NCBI GenBank assembly: GCA_030691805.1 | Contig: JAUYDP010000050.1 | Coordinates: forward strand, 1 to 5,301 | Direction: 5' to 3' | From: Dehalococcoidia bacterium | GTDB lineage: Bacteria; Chloroflexota; Dehalococcoidia; JAUYDP01 | DNA length: 5,301 bases | In this document: piece by piece, positions 1 to 5,107 of the stretch | Layout of the letters: each line of letters begins with the position of its first letter | How positions within the stretch are numbered: position 1 is the first letter of the stretch | The notes under the pieces: model-generated | Databases searched by the model: none | Seen by the model: only the letters and a program-made list of their open reading frames with translations | What the model was told of the DNA's origin: nothing | Translations under genes and position numbers: made by a program

Positions 1-892
1 CCATGTCCTGGGTCCCTTTGATGGGGAAACCGCAGTGAACGTGGAGCGCCCCCTTGGGCGCGCCGGTGGTGCCGGAGGTGTAGATAATCATCATGGGGTC
101 TTCGGCCTCGGTCTGCTCAGTGGGATAGGTCCGGGGCCGGCCGGCCATGGCTTCGTGCCACCAGACGTCGCGGCCTTCCTTCCAGGGAACCTGGTTTCCC
201 ATCCTCCGGTAAACCAGCACATGCTCGACGCTGGCCGACTCACCGGCCGCCTGGTCTGCGACCTCTTTCATAGGGATCACCTGGCCCCGCCGGTAGAAAC
301 CATCAGCGGTTATGAGGAGGCGGGCGTCGCTGGCTTGCAGGCGTGACGCCACGGCCGCTGGCCCGTAACCTGAGAAGATGGGGATATAGATAGCGCCTAT
401 CTTGGAGCAGGCCAGGGTGGCCATGGCCACCTCCGGGGTCATGGGCATGAAGATGCCCACCCGGTCCCCCTTGCCTATCCCCAACGCCCTCAAAGCGTGG
501 GCCAGGCGGTTGGTCTCGGTCCAGAGCTCCCAGTAGGTGAGCTTGCGTACCTGGCCGTCCTCACCCTCCCAAATCAAGGCCAGCTTATTCCGGCGGTGGG
601 ACTCCACGTGCTTGTCCAGGGCGTCCCGCACGTAGTTGTAACGTCCGTCAATGAACCACCGGGTCCAGGGGACTCCCCTGGACGTGTCCATTACCCGGGT
701 ATATGGCCTGTACCATTCCAGCTTCAGGTCTTTGACCACGGCGTCCCAGACCCACTCGGGGTCCTGATTAGAACGCGCCAGTAACTCCTGAAAGTCCTTG
801 ATTTTATAGCGGCGCATGAACCGCCAGAGGCGCGAGCGCCGGAATTGCTCCCGGCCTGGACGCCAGACGATCTCGGTTTCTAAGCCTTGCAT
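1..892 (-). CDS. Acetyl-CoA synthetase-type AMP-forming acyl-CoA ligase, N-terminal part (gene runs off the left edge)
   Basis: This is the first 297 codons of an ANL-superfamily adenylate-forming enzyme, which activates a carboxylic acid with ATP to an acyl-adenylate and then forms the CoA thioester in the cytoplasm. Residues about 30-90 resemble the ACAS N-terminal domain (EWYRPYTRVMDTS, then WF.DGRYNY). The AMP-binding domain follows (KLTYWELW, GDRVGIFMPMTPEVAMA, a GAIYIPIFSGYGP stretch and LLITADGFYRRG). The phosphate-binding loop YTSGTTGAPKG is at residues 271-281. The order and spacing match acetyl- or propionyl-CoA synthetases, whose usual length is about 630-660 residues, so more than half is missing to the left. 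The acyl pocket and catalytic lysine are not in view, so the substrate is open. The ATG at 890-892 has a GAAGG ribosome site 7 bases upstream. It starts 47 bases after the DUF4177-like gene and is probably cotranscribed with it. Confidence 0.93.
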   Translation of the reverse strand, partial: MQGLETEIVWRPGREQFRRSRLWRFMRRYKIKDFQELLARSNQDPEWVWDAVVKDLKLEWYRPYTRVMDTSRGVPWTRWFIDGRYNYVRDALDKHVESHRRNKLALIWEGEDGQVRKLTYWELWTETNRLAHALRALGIGKGDRVGIFMPMTPEVAMATLACSKIGAIYIPIFSGYGPAAVASRLQASDARLLITADGFYRRGQVIPMKEVADQAAGESASVEHVLVYRRMGNQVPWKEGRDVWWHEAMAGRPRTYPTEQTEAEDPMMIIYTSGTTGAPKGALHVHCGFPIKGTQDM

Positions 893-939
893 AATCGTAC
901 CTTCACAAAGACTGCTGCCTAATCTTCTCGGCGACTCGA

Positions 940-1143
940 TCAGGACTTGGGCCGCTTGAACACCAATTGGTATGCGAGGTGAGGGATCTCTGCGGAGTCG
1001 CTGACCAACTCCCATCCCTCCTCGCCCCGCTGGTTCGCCCAGGCAAAAAGCTCATTACTCTTCCAGCCTGCCAATTCACTGCCATTGACCCAGCGTGGTC
1101 TTCCCCCCTCACACCCGACGAAAAGATACTCCCATTTCTGCAT
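940..1143 (-). CDS. Small DUF4177-like protein, 67 residues
   Basis: This short protein opens with MQKWEYLFV, has a central helix-like stretch ending RGEEGWELVS (about residues 39-48) and closes with LVFKRPKS. That layout (KWEY strand, a G.EGWELV core, a final strand ending in F.RP) is what I know of the DUF4177 family, small proteins of unknown function. There is no signal peptide or membrane segment. The insert WVNGSELAGWKSNELFAWAN makes its middle tryptophan-rich and slightly longer than usual. The ATG at 1141-1143 is preceded by a purine-rich GGAGAGG about 9 bases upstream, which supports this start over longer open frames on the same strand. It lies 47 bases upstream of the acyl-CoA ligase on the same strand, so the two are probably one transcript. 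The family assignment is from motif memory only, and no biochemical role can be given. Confidence 0.75.
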   Translation of the reverse strand: MQKWEYLFVGCEGGRPRWVNGSELAGWKSNELFAWANQRGEEGWELVSDSAEIPHLAYQLVFKRPKS

Positions 1144-1244
1144 GGCTCAAAGCCCTCTCCATGAAAATCAGACCAGGTTGCATGAAACACCCCGAATTTC
1201 ACAAACAAGCTGTGCAAGATTGGGTTGATCGGGTCGTGGGTGCG

Positions 1245-1301
1245 CCAGATTCTCAACGGATAGGCATCGGGGCTTAGGGGGAACCAGATTCCCAACGGAT
1301 A
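1245..1301. repeat. Direct repeat pair, 18 bases, 39-base offset
   Basis: Positions 1245-1262 and 1284-1301 share CCAGATTC.CAACGGATA with one difference. The first copy forms the left inner arm of the larger inverted repeat and the second leads straight into the CGGATAA array. This suggests the array grew from the end of this unit by slippage. Confidence 0.75.
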
Positions 1302-1358
1302 ACGGATAACGGATAACGACGGATAACGACGGATAACGGATGACAATGGATAACGGAT
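1296..1358. repeat. CGGATAA tandem array
   Basis: The 7-base unit CGGATAA occurs perfectly three times head to tail (1296-1316). Two more copies follow, each set off by CGA (1320-1326 and 1330-1336), so the period changes from 7 to 10 bases. Then come degenerate copies (CGGAT at 1337, TGGATAA at 1347, CGGAT at 1354). The plus strand has no coding potential here. ATCCG units in opposite orientation recur to the right (about 1404-1420 and 1477-1483), so part of the array could pair with them. Confidence 0.85.
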
Positions 1359-1363
1359 GTAGC

Positions 1364-1396
1364 GGGCCAGGGCTGTGCTGGCCAAAGGCCAGGCCC
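1364..1396. repeat. Cluster of competing GC-rich hairpins
   Basis: Several stems overlap here. GGCCAG (1365-1370) pairs with CTGGCC (1378-1383). TGGCC (1379-1383) pairs with GGCCA (1387-1391) around an AAA loop. GGGCC (1364-1368) can pair with GGCCC (1392-1396). They cannot all form at once. None is followed by a T-run, so this is not a standard terminator. It lies in the centre of the nested inverted repeat. Confidence 0.55.
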
Positions 1397-1553
1397 TTCT
1401 CCGCATCCGCTGTATCCGTTTGGTTCCATTCTAGTCGCACTGTCCTTAGCAGTTGGGTTACGTCTAGACACTGCCTATCCGTTGAGAACTTGGCACGTCC
1501 TCGTCACTGCTCTTTTGTCCGCAGACACACCTGAAATTCGGGTTGTTTCATGC

Positions 1554-1574
1554 GAACAGGCGGGACGCCTGTTC
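1554..1574. repeat. Perfect 9-bp palindromic hairpin (REP-like) downstream of the cyclase
   Basis: GAACAGGCG (1554-1562) and CGCCTGTTC (1566-1574) are perfect inverted copies around a GGA loop. It starts 20 bases beyond the cyclase stop and directly abuts the outer arm of the nested inverted repeat. On the minus strand no U-run follows, so it would be an unusual terminator; it could protect the mRNA 3' end instead. The sequence resembles a palindrome I have seen repeated between genes in many environmental genomes. Confidence 0.65.
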
Positions 1575-1594
1575 CACTTTTCGTAACGAATAGC

Positions 1595-2359
1595 TTACTC
1601 CTCGATGATGGCCACGGCCCGCACCCAGCCGCCGCTTCCCCTCTCTATCTTGATAGGGAAGGCAGCTACCTTGAAGCCATATGGCCGGGGGATCTGGTCC
1701 AAGTTCGTCAGGTTCTCGATGTGCAGGTACTCCTTCTCCCGGCCCACCCAATGGGCGGCCCAGAGTCGGTCCTTTACGCCCGCCTTGAACTCGGCTACCA
1801 TGTCAACGAAGGGGCGGTCAAAACCCCAGGCGTCTATCCCCATTACCTTGATCCCTTGCTCAACCAGCCAGAGGGTGGCCTCCCGGCTCATGCCCGCATG
1901 CATATTCTCATAGCCGGGCTCGAAGAAGTGCTTGGTGGTGGTATCCGTGCGGATGAGGATGATGTCCCACGCCTTGATCTTGTAGCCTATCTTCCTGAGG
2001 GCTCCCTGAACGTCCTCTATGGTGATAAGCTCGCCCCGCTGCTTGTGCGTAAGGTCCAGCACCACCCCGTCGCCATAGCACCACTCCAGAGGGATCTGGT
2101 CGATGGTGCGCGCGGGCTTGCCCTCTGAGGTGGGCCAGTAATGATACGGGGCATCCATGTGGGTGCCGGCGTGGGTCACCGCGGTGACCGTCTCCGCAGC
2201 CCCGAACTTACCCTCCGGGAGGTCCTGTGGGTCCAAGCCGAAAACGGGGCAGAAGTTACGGGCTCCCTCCTCGTGCGTCTGATAGCTCACCTGGGCTTGG
2301 ATGATCTTATTCGGGTCGTTCCGTATCGGGACGCTCAGGTCTATGATCCTCACCGGCAT
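1595..2359 (-). CDS. Cyclase-family zinc hydrolase (kynurenine formamidase-like, PF04199)
   Basis: This is a 254-residue metal-dependent hydrolase of the cyclase/KynB fold. It opens with the family's RIIDLSVPI strand. The signature HAGTHMDAPYH is at residues 63-73, giving H63, H67 and D69 as metal ligands and H73 as the likely catalytic histidine. A second site, H203 and E215 in HWVGREKEYLHIENL, is spaced exactly 12 residues apart, as are the two distal zinc ligands of KynB. All expected residues are present, so it should be active. Family members open amides, lactones or cyclic compounds; the actual substrate is unknown. I place the start at the ATG 2357-2359 because a GGAAGGAGA site lies about 10 bases upstream. 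A longer start at 2386 would put that site inside the coding region and has no ribosome site of its own. It lies 267 bases downstream of BKACE-1 on the same strand. A true tryptophan-pathway KynB is less likely, as no kynurenine genes are nearby. Confidence 0.92.
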   Translation of the reverse strand: MPVRIIDLSVPIRNDPNKIIQAQVSYQTHEEGARNFCPVFGLDPQDLPEGKFGAAETVTAVTHAGTHMDAPYHYWPTSEGKPARTIDQIPLEWCYGDGVVLDLTHKQRGELITIEDVQGALRKIGYKIKAWDIILIRTDTTTKHFFEPGYENMHAGMSREATLWLVEQGIKVMGIDAWGFDRPFVDMVAEFKAGVKDRLWAAHWVGREKEYLHIENLTNLDQIPRPYGFKVAAFPIKIERGSGGWVRAVAIIEE

Positions 2360-2365
2360 CGGCGT

Positions 2366-2374
2366 TTGTCTCCT
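2366..2374 (-). promoter_or_regulatory. Ribosome binding site deciding the cyclase start
   Basis: The minus strand reads GGAAGGAGA about 10 bases before the ATG at 2357-2359. It sits inside the possible nine-codon extension that would begin at 2386. This argues for the shorter protein starting MPVRIIDLSVP, which also matches where family members usually begin. Confidence 0.7.
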
Positions 2375-2433
2375 TCCTTTCAACATAAAGGTGCGATATT
2401 GGTACGTGCTCGCCAGTGGTCGGGCCCCGCCCC

Positions 2434-2510
2434 ACCCCAGGGAGAGGAAGATGGGGGGACAACCCCCCCCAACCCCCCGGCCTGTCGGCGCCGTTTACCC
2501 GAGGGAGAGG
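2434..2510. repeat. GC-rich spacer: direct repeats and poly-G/C hairpin
   Basis: The motif ACCC.AGGGAGAGG appears at 2434-2447 and 2497-2510 (13 of 14 identical, 63-base offset). Between them, six G (2453-2458) face eight C (2463-2470) across an ACAA loop, and another C-run follows at 2473-2478. On the minus (transcribed) strand this is two long G-runs separated by TT, which could form G-quadruplex or slippage-prone structure. It sits in the 267-bp gap between BKACE-1 and the cyclase, which otherwise shows no gene. Confidence 0.6.
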
Positions 2511-2561
2511 GCGGGACAATCCAAGCCCGAGTGACGCCCCTCGGTCTCCCCGACCTGCCGG

Positions 2562-2576
2562 CTGCCTGCAAGGCAG
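2562..2576. repeat. Small hairpin after BKACE-1
   Basis: CTGCCT (2562-2567) and AGGCAG (2571-2576) form a 6-bp stem with a 3-base loop about 50 bases beyond the BKACE-1 stop on the minus strand. There is no T-run after it, so a terminator role is weakly supported. Confidence 0.35.
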
Positions 2577-2626
2577 TGAGAGCTGGGAACGCCGCCCTAA
2601 CTGCTCTTGCTCCTCGTTCCCTGTTC

Positions 2627-3556
2627 CTAGAAACTCACCTTGTCCAGCCCCTTCAGGCCCAGGATCTGGCGGGCCTCCTGGGAGCTGGCGGGTTCCAGGC
2701 CCAACTCCCAGGCAATGCGTATAATCTTTTCAACCTGTTCGGCATTGCTCCTGGCCAGGGTTCCCCGGCTCGCGTAGGTGCTGTCCTCAAGTCCCACGCG
2801 AACGTGTCCGCCCATGAGAAGGGCGGCCGTGCCCATGGGGATCTGGTGCCGACCGGCGGCGCAGACAGACCAGGTGAACTCACCTATCTGGCGGCGGGCC
2901 GTCTCTTCCAGGAAGACCAGATTCTCGACGGTGGCTGGGATGCCTCCCAGGATGCCCATTACAAACTGCATGTGTACGGGCTTCCGCAATATCCCAACCT
3001 CTATCAGGTGGGCCGCGTTGTTGATCATGCCCGTATCATAGATTTCCGCTTCGGGCTTGGTGTCATGCTGGTTCATGGTGCGGCAGAAGTGCTTCAAAGC
3101 CCTGAAGGTGTTGGCAAAGACATAGTCTTCGGTGTTCTCCAGGAACGGCTTTTCCCAGTCCAATTTGAAGTCTTTGATCTTCGCCGCTACCGGATAGAGG
3201 GCGAAATTCAGTGATCCCATATTGAAGGAGGCCAGCTCCGGGCGTAATCTGGGGACAACCTGGATGCGCTCTTCCAGCGACATGCCGATGCCGCCTCCCG
3301 TAGTGATGCAGAGCACCATATCGCAACGAGCCTTTACCTTAGAGGCGACCTCCCAAAACAGATCCGTGTCGCATGTAGGCCGACCTGTTTCCGGGTCGCG
3401 CACGTGAACATGGGCCACGGCTGCTCCGGCAGAATGGGCCCTTACCGCTTCGTCGGCTATCTGGTCAGGGGTTATGGGCAAGTACGGGGTCTGCGAGGGG
3501 ACATGCACCCCTCCCGTAATAGCCGCCGTAATAATGCGCTTTGTGGTGGGCTTCAC
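2627..3556 (-). CDS. Beta-keto acid cleavage enzyme, BKACE/DUF849 family (BKACE-1)
   Basis: This 309-residue TIM-barrel enzyme belongs to the family of 3-keto-5-aminohexanoate cleavage enzyme (Kce). The family reaction is beta-keto acid plus acetyl-CoA giving acetoacetate plus an acyl-CoA. Visible motifs, in order, are TAAITGG (10-16), LPITPDQIADEA (26-37), AHVHVRD with zinc ligands H49 and H51, CITTGGG (83-89), ELASFNMGSLNF (107-118), EAEIYDTGM (169-177), QFVMGILGG (197-205) and GGHVRVGLED (249-258). The last holds R253, E257 and D258, matching Kce Arg226, zinc ligand Glu230 and Asp231. The Kce residue Glu14 aligns with V17, in a GGVHVPS loop typical of a different substrate subgroup, so the substrate is probably not 3-keto-5-aminohexanoate. 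The start is a GTG (3554-3556) with a weak AGAGG about 10 bases upstream. Its stop is TAG. It lies 201 bases after BKACE-2 with no clear promoter of its own. Confidence 0.94.
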   Translation of the reverse strand: MKPTTKRIITAAITGGVHVPSQTPYLPITPDQIADEAVRAHSAGAAVAHVHVRDPETGRPTCDTDLFWEVASKVKARCDMVLCITTGGGIGMSLEERIQVVPRLRPELASFNMGSLNFALYPVAAKIKDFKLDWEKPFLENTEDYVFANTFRALKHFCRTMNQHDTKPEAEIYDTGMINNAAHLIEVGILRKPVHMQFVMGILGGIPATVENLVFLEETARRQIGEFTWSVCAAGRHQIPMGTAALLMGGHVRVGLEDSTYASRGTLARSNAEQVEKIIRIAWELGLEPASSQEARQILGLKGLDKVSF

Positions 3557-3593
3557 CGTGGTTCAGCCTCTAAGTCACTTGGTCTGAATACGT

Positions 3594-3673
3594 CATTCTG
3601 AGCGCAACGAAGAATCTCGCTCCGGACGCTAAACAGTCTTATTCGGTGCGTGTTAGATTCTTCACCTCCGCTC
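3594..3673. repeat. Dispersed-type imperfect palindrome between the two BKACE genes
   Basis: The unit opens with CATTCTGAGCG and contains GAAGAATCT (3609-3617), an exact inverted match to AGATTCTTC (3655-3663). The flanking GAGCG (3600-3604) also matches CGCTC (3669-3673), so the arms form a broken stem of 14 pairs with an internal mismatch of 4 against 5 bases and a 37-base loop region. The left end resembles a short repeat that I recall scattered through many environmental bacterial genomes, usually ending in a matching CAGAATGAC. That right-hand end is missing here, so this copy looks truncated. No protein is encoded in this 201-bp spacer. Confidence 0.6.
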
Positions 3674-3728
3674 TTTTCGGACCCAAGCAACACTGATTAT
3701 GACCCCGCTCCGACTCAGCTAGAATCGG

Positions 3729-3746
3729 CGTAATCTGCGTAATCTG
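3729..3746. repeat. Two tandem copies of CGTAATCTG
   Basis: CGTAATCTG occurs twice without a gap, followed by the partial copy CGAATT, just after the BKACE-2 stop codon. It is a minimal tandem repeat of the slippage type. Similar units are common intergenic filler in environmental genomes. It gives no visible regulatory function. Confidence 0.6.
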
Positions 3747-3757
3747 CGAATTGGCTC

Positions 3758-4645
3758 CTACATCTTCAGGGACGGTATTCCGAGTAGCTCCCTGGCCTCT
3801 GCCGGTGATGCAATCTCCCGGCCCAGTTCGCGGCCGAACATGACGATCCTTGATACCAGTTGGGCGTTGTCTCTAGCCTTCTGCCCCTTCAGGTAATTGA
3901 TGTTGTCCTCGAAGCCGACCCGCACGTGTCCCCCCAGAAGGATGGCCAGGGTGCAGGCCTGGATCTCCGTCTCCATGATGCCCAGGGTGGAGAACATAGC
4001 GCCGTCCGGCAACATGTCCACGTAGTTGGCGAGGAGCTTCGGGGTATAACGGACGGCTCCCTGGTTGACCCGGTTCATGCCCATGACGAAGCTGAGCCAG
4101 TAGGGCTTCGTCAGCAGGCCCTTCTCTATCAGATTGTAGACATCCTCCATCATGCCGGTGTTGTATACCTCGATCTCCGGCTTGATTCCCATGTCCAGCA
4201 TCTTCTTGGCGTTGGTCTCGATGAAGGAGCGGGTCCAGGGGATGAGCATCTCCAGTCCCTTGTACAAGACGGCCCCAAGACCAACATTCAGGCTGGCCAT
4301 CTCCGGCTTGGGCTCCATGGTCTTGGCCCCTTCCCAGACGTCTATCTTGGCCCCCGCCATCAAGTCTTGCACGCGAAGCGCCGGGGCAGTGCTATGCTGG
4401 AGGATGATATCGCATCCTTTAGCCCTTATCTTCTGGTCTATCTCCCGGAAAACATCGGGGTCATTAGTAGGAAGCCCGTCCTTATCCCTGGCGTGGATGT
4501 GGACAATAGAGGCCCCTTCATTCCAGCACTTGTAGACCTCCTCCGCTATCTCATCCGGATGATAGGGAAGGGCCGGGTTGGCCTCCTTGCCGTGGAAGTT
4601 GCTGGTAGGAGCGACGCAAACAACGAGCTTATTCGTACTTATCAA
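3758..4645 (-). CDS. Beta-keto acid cleavage enzyme, BKACE/DUF849 family (BKACE-2), TTG start
   Basis: This is a second, clearly divergent BKACE of 295 residues. The zinc-binding HIHARD motif gives H49 and H51. GGHVRVGFEDN (238-248) gives R242, zinc ligand E246 and D247. The TAP loop of LQHSTAP (82-88) replaces the TGG of Kce. EIEVYNTGM (157-165) and MASLNVG (116-122) are also family marks. The N-terminal loop reads APTSNFHGKEANPALP, so Kce Glu14 aligns near F17 and a different acid pocket is implied. Compared with BKACE-1 it has an extra stretch around 91-112 (DLMAGAKIDVWEGAKTMEPK) and lacks the FCRTMNQHD segment. The two therefore probably act on different beta-keto acids. The start is TTG at 4643-4645, chosen because a full AGGAGG lies 6 bases upstream. 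A strong promoter at 4702-4730 places it first in the gene row. It could also form mixed oligomers with BKACE-1, but that is only an inference. Confidence 0.94.
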   Translation of the reverse strand: MISTNKLVVCVAPTSNFHGKEANPALPYHPDEIAEEVYKCWNEGASIVHIHARDKDGLPTNDPDVFREIDQKIRAKGCDIILQHSTAPALRVQDLMAGAKIDVWEGAKTMEPKPEMASLNVGLGAVLYKGLEMLIPWTRSFIETNAKKMLDMGIKPEIEVYNTGMMEDVYNLIEKGLLTKPYWLSFVMGMNRVNQGAVRYTPKLLANYVDMLPDGAMFSTLGIMETEIQACTLAILLGGHVRVGFEDNINYLKGQKARDNAQLVSRIVMFGRELGREIASPAEARELLGIPSLKM

Positions 4646-4651
4646 TGCTTT

Positions 4652-4657
4652 CCTCCT
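4652..4657 (-). promoter_or_regulatory. Strong Shine-Dalgarno site deciding the TTG start of BKACE-2
   Basis: The minus strand reads AGGAGG, fully complementary to the 16S rRNA tail, 6 bases before the TTG at 4643-4645. No in-frame ATG lies at a suitable distance, so the rare start codon is well supported. A strong ribosome site may compensate for the weaker start codon. Confidence 0.85.
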
Positions 4658-4701
4658 AAAGCTATTATTAAACTTGCGCTATTGGCCTGGAGAACGGTTG
4701 C

Positions 4702-4730
4702 ATTGTACTCAATTATTCGGGACATGTCAA
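4702..4730 (-). promoter_or_regulatory. Near-consensus sigma-70 promoter for BKACE-2
   Basis: Read on the minus strand, a perfect -35 box TTGACA (4725-4730) is followed by a 17-base spacer and a -10 box TACAAT (4702-4707), one base from consensus. Transcription would begin near 4695, leaving a leader of about 50 bases before the TTG start. No operator palindrome overlapping it is obvious. The strength of the match suggests steady expression of the minus-strand genes. Confidence 0.8.
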
Positions 4731-4870
4731 GCAATATAGCCTTGGCCTGAAGTTTCACCATAAGGGAGGTTGCCCGCCTAGTTCCTGGGGAGCGGGGGCC
4801 CGAATTGGCGTCGGGGTCTTGGGTTGGGGACTTGGCAGGCGTGTATTCTCTTGGGATGGCGATGGGATAG
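4731..4870. other. Intergenic stretch upstream of the BKACE-2 promoter, no gene seen
   Basis: Between the promoter and the transporter remnant I see no coding signal on either strand. A minus-strand open frame spans it but is antisense to the transporter remnant, has no ribosome site and resembles nothing. Upstream transporter DNA was probably lost here. The G-rich patch 4779-4825 shows no clear repeat. Confidence 0.5.
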
Positions 4871-5107
4871 GTGAGGTTACACGCCCAGTTTGCTGCCCTC
4901 GTTGGAAAAAGGGAACAGAATCCTAGGGTAGGGGACCCTTTTCTAGGGCTTGTAGCGGTGAAAGCGCTGGGGAGGATTGCCCGAGAGGTGGCCGGCCTCC
5001 TCGAGACTTCCTCCAGGAGCGGGCTGGCCTTGAGTGAGATGACGGTGCGCTCAGCTACTCTAGAGGATTTTTTCCTCAAACCAACCGGCCGGAGCATAAG
5101 AGGATGA
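4871..5107 (+). pseudogene. Remnant of an ABC transporter ATPase, C-terminal tail only
   Basis: The open frame begins directly after a TAG at 4868-4870 and ends at TGA 5105-5107. Only its last 25 or so residues are recognisable. SEMTVRSATLEDFFLKPTGR is the usual closing segment of ABC-2 exporter ATPases (compare the family pattern SLEDVFL.LTGR). The preceding ALGRIAREVAGLLETS fits the helix before it. Walker A, the signature motif and Walker B are absent here and upstream, so the nucleotide-binding domain is lost. The TGA overlaps the permease ATG as ATGA, the spacing expected in an intact ATPase-permease operon. It runs divergently from the BKACE genes. Residues before about 30 of this frame resemble nothing I know and may not be homologous. 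Confidence 0.65.

Larger units (their letters stand above)
1180..1553. repeat. Nested inverted-repeat element filling the cyclase/DUF4177 gap
   Basis: Two pairs of inverted arms frame this 374-bp stretch. The outer pair, 1180-1201 and 1532-1553, matches at 21 of 22 positions. The inner pair, 1244-1264 and 1474-1494, matches at 19 of 21. The stretches between outer and inner arms are similar in length (42 and 37 bases) but diverged. The core (1265-1473) holds a CGGATAA array and GC hairpins and no gene. It could be a decayed non-autonomous mobile element (MITE-like), or two copies of one dispersed repeat in opposite orientation. No flanking target duplication was evident by eye. It occupies most of the 451-bp space between the cyclase stop and the DUF4177 start, so it probably separates two transcription units. 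Confidence 0.6.

Noticed and set aside
903..1406. Minus-strand frames made of repeated RYPLS-type peptides over the CGGATAA array
   Set aside because: The repetitive peptides (RYPLSVVIRYPS and similar) are simply the tandem DNA repeat translated. They overlap the DUF4177-like gene in the wrong frame and lack ribosome sites.
1244..1494. CRISPR array
   Set aside because: The repeats are 7-21 bases, partly inverted and partly back to back. There are no regularly sized unique spacers and no cas genes.
1554..1574. Rho-independent terminator of the cyclase
   Set aside because: The stem is perfect but no U-run follows on the minus strand, so I list it as a palindromic repeat only.
2360..2386. Nine-codon N-terminal extension of the cyclase
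   Set aside because: The strong GGAAGGAGA ribosome site falls inside it, and the family normally starts near the RIIDLS strand.
2141..3214. Plus-strand open frame of 357 codons
   Set aside because: It is antisense to BKACE-1 and the start of the cyclase, both of which have clear family motifs. It is a GC-rich shadow frame crossing the intergenic repeats.
3860..4750. Plus-strand open frame of 296 codons
   Set aside because: It mirrors BKACE-2 codon by codon on the other strand. Its composition is that of a reversed enzyme and it extends through the BKACE-2 promoter.
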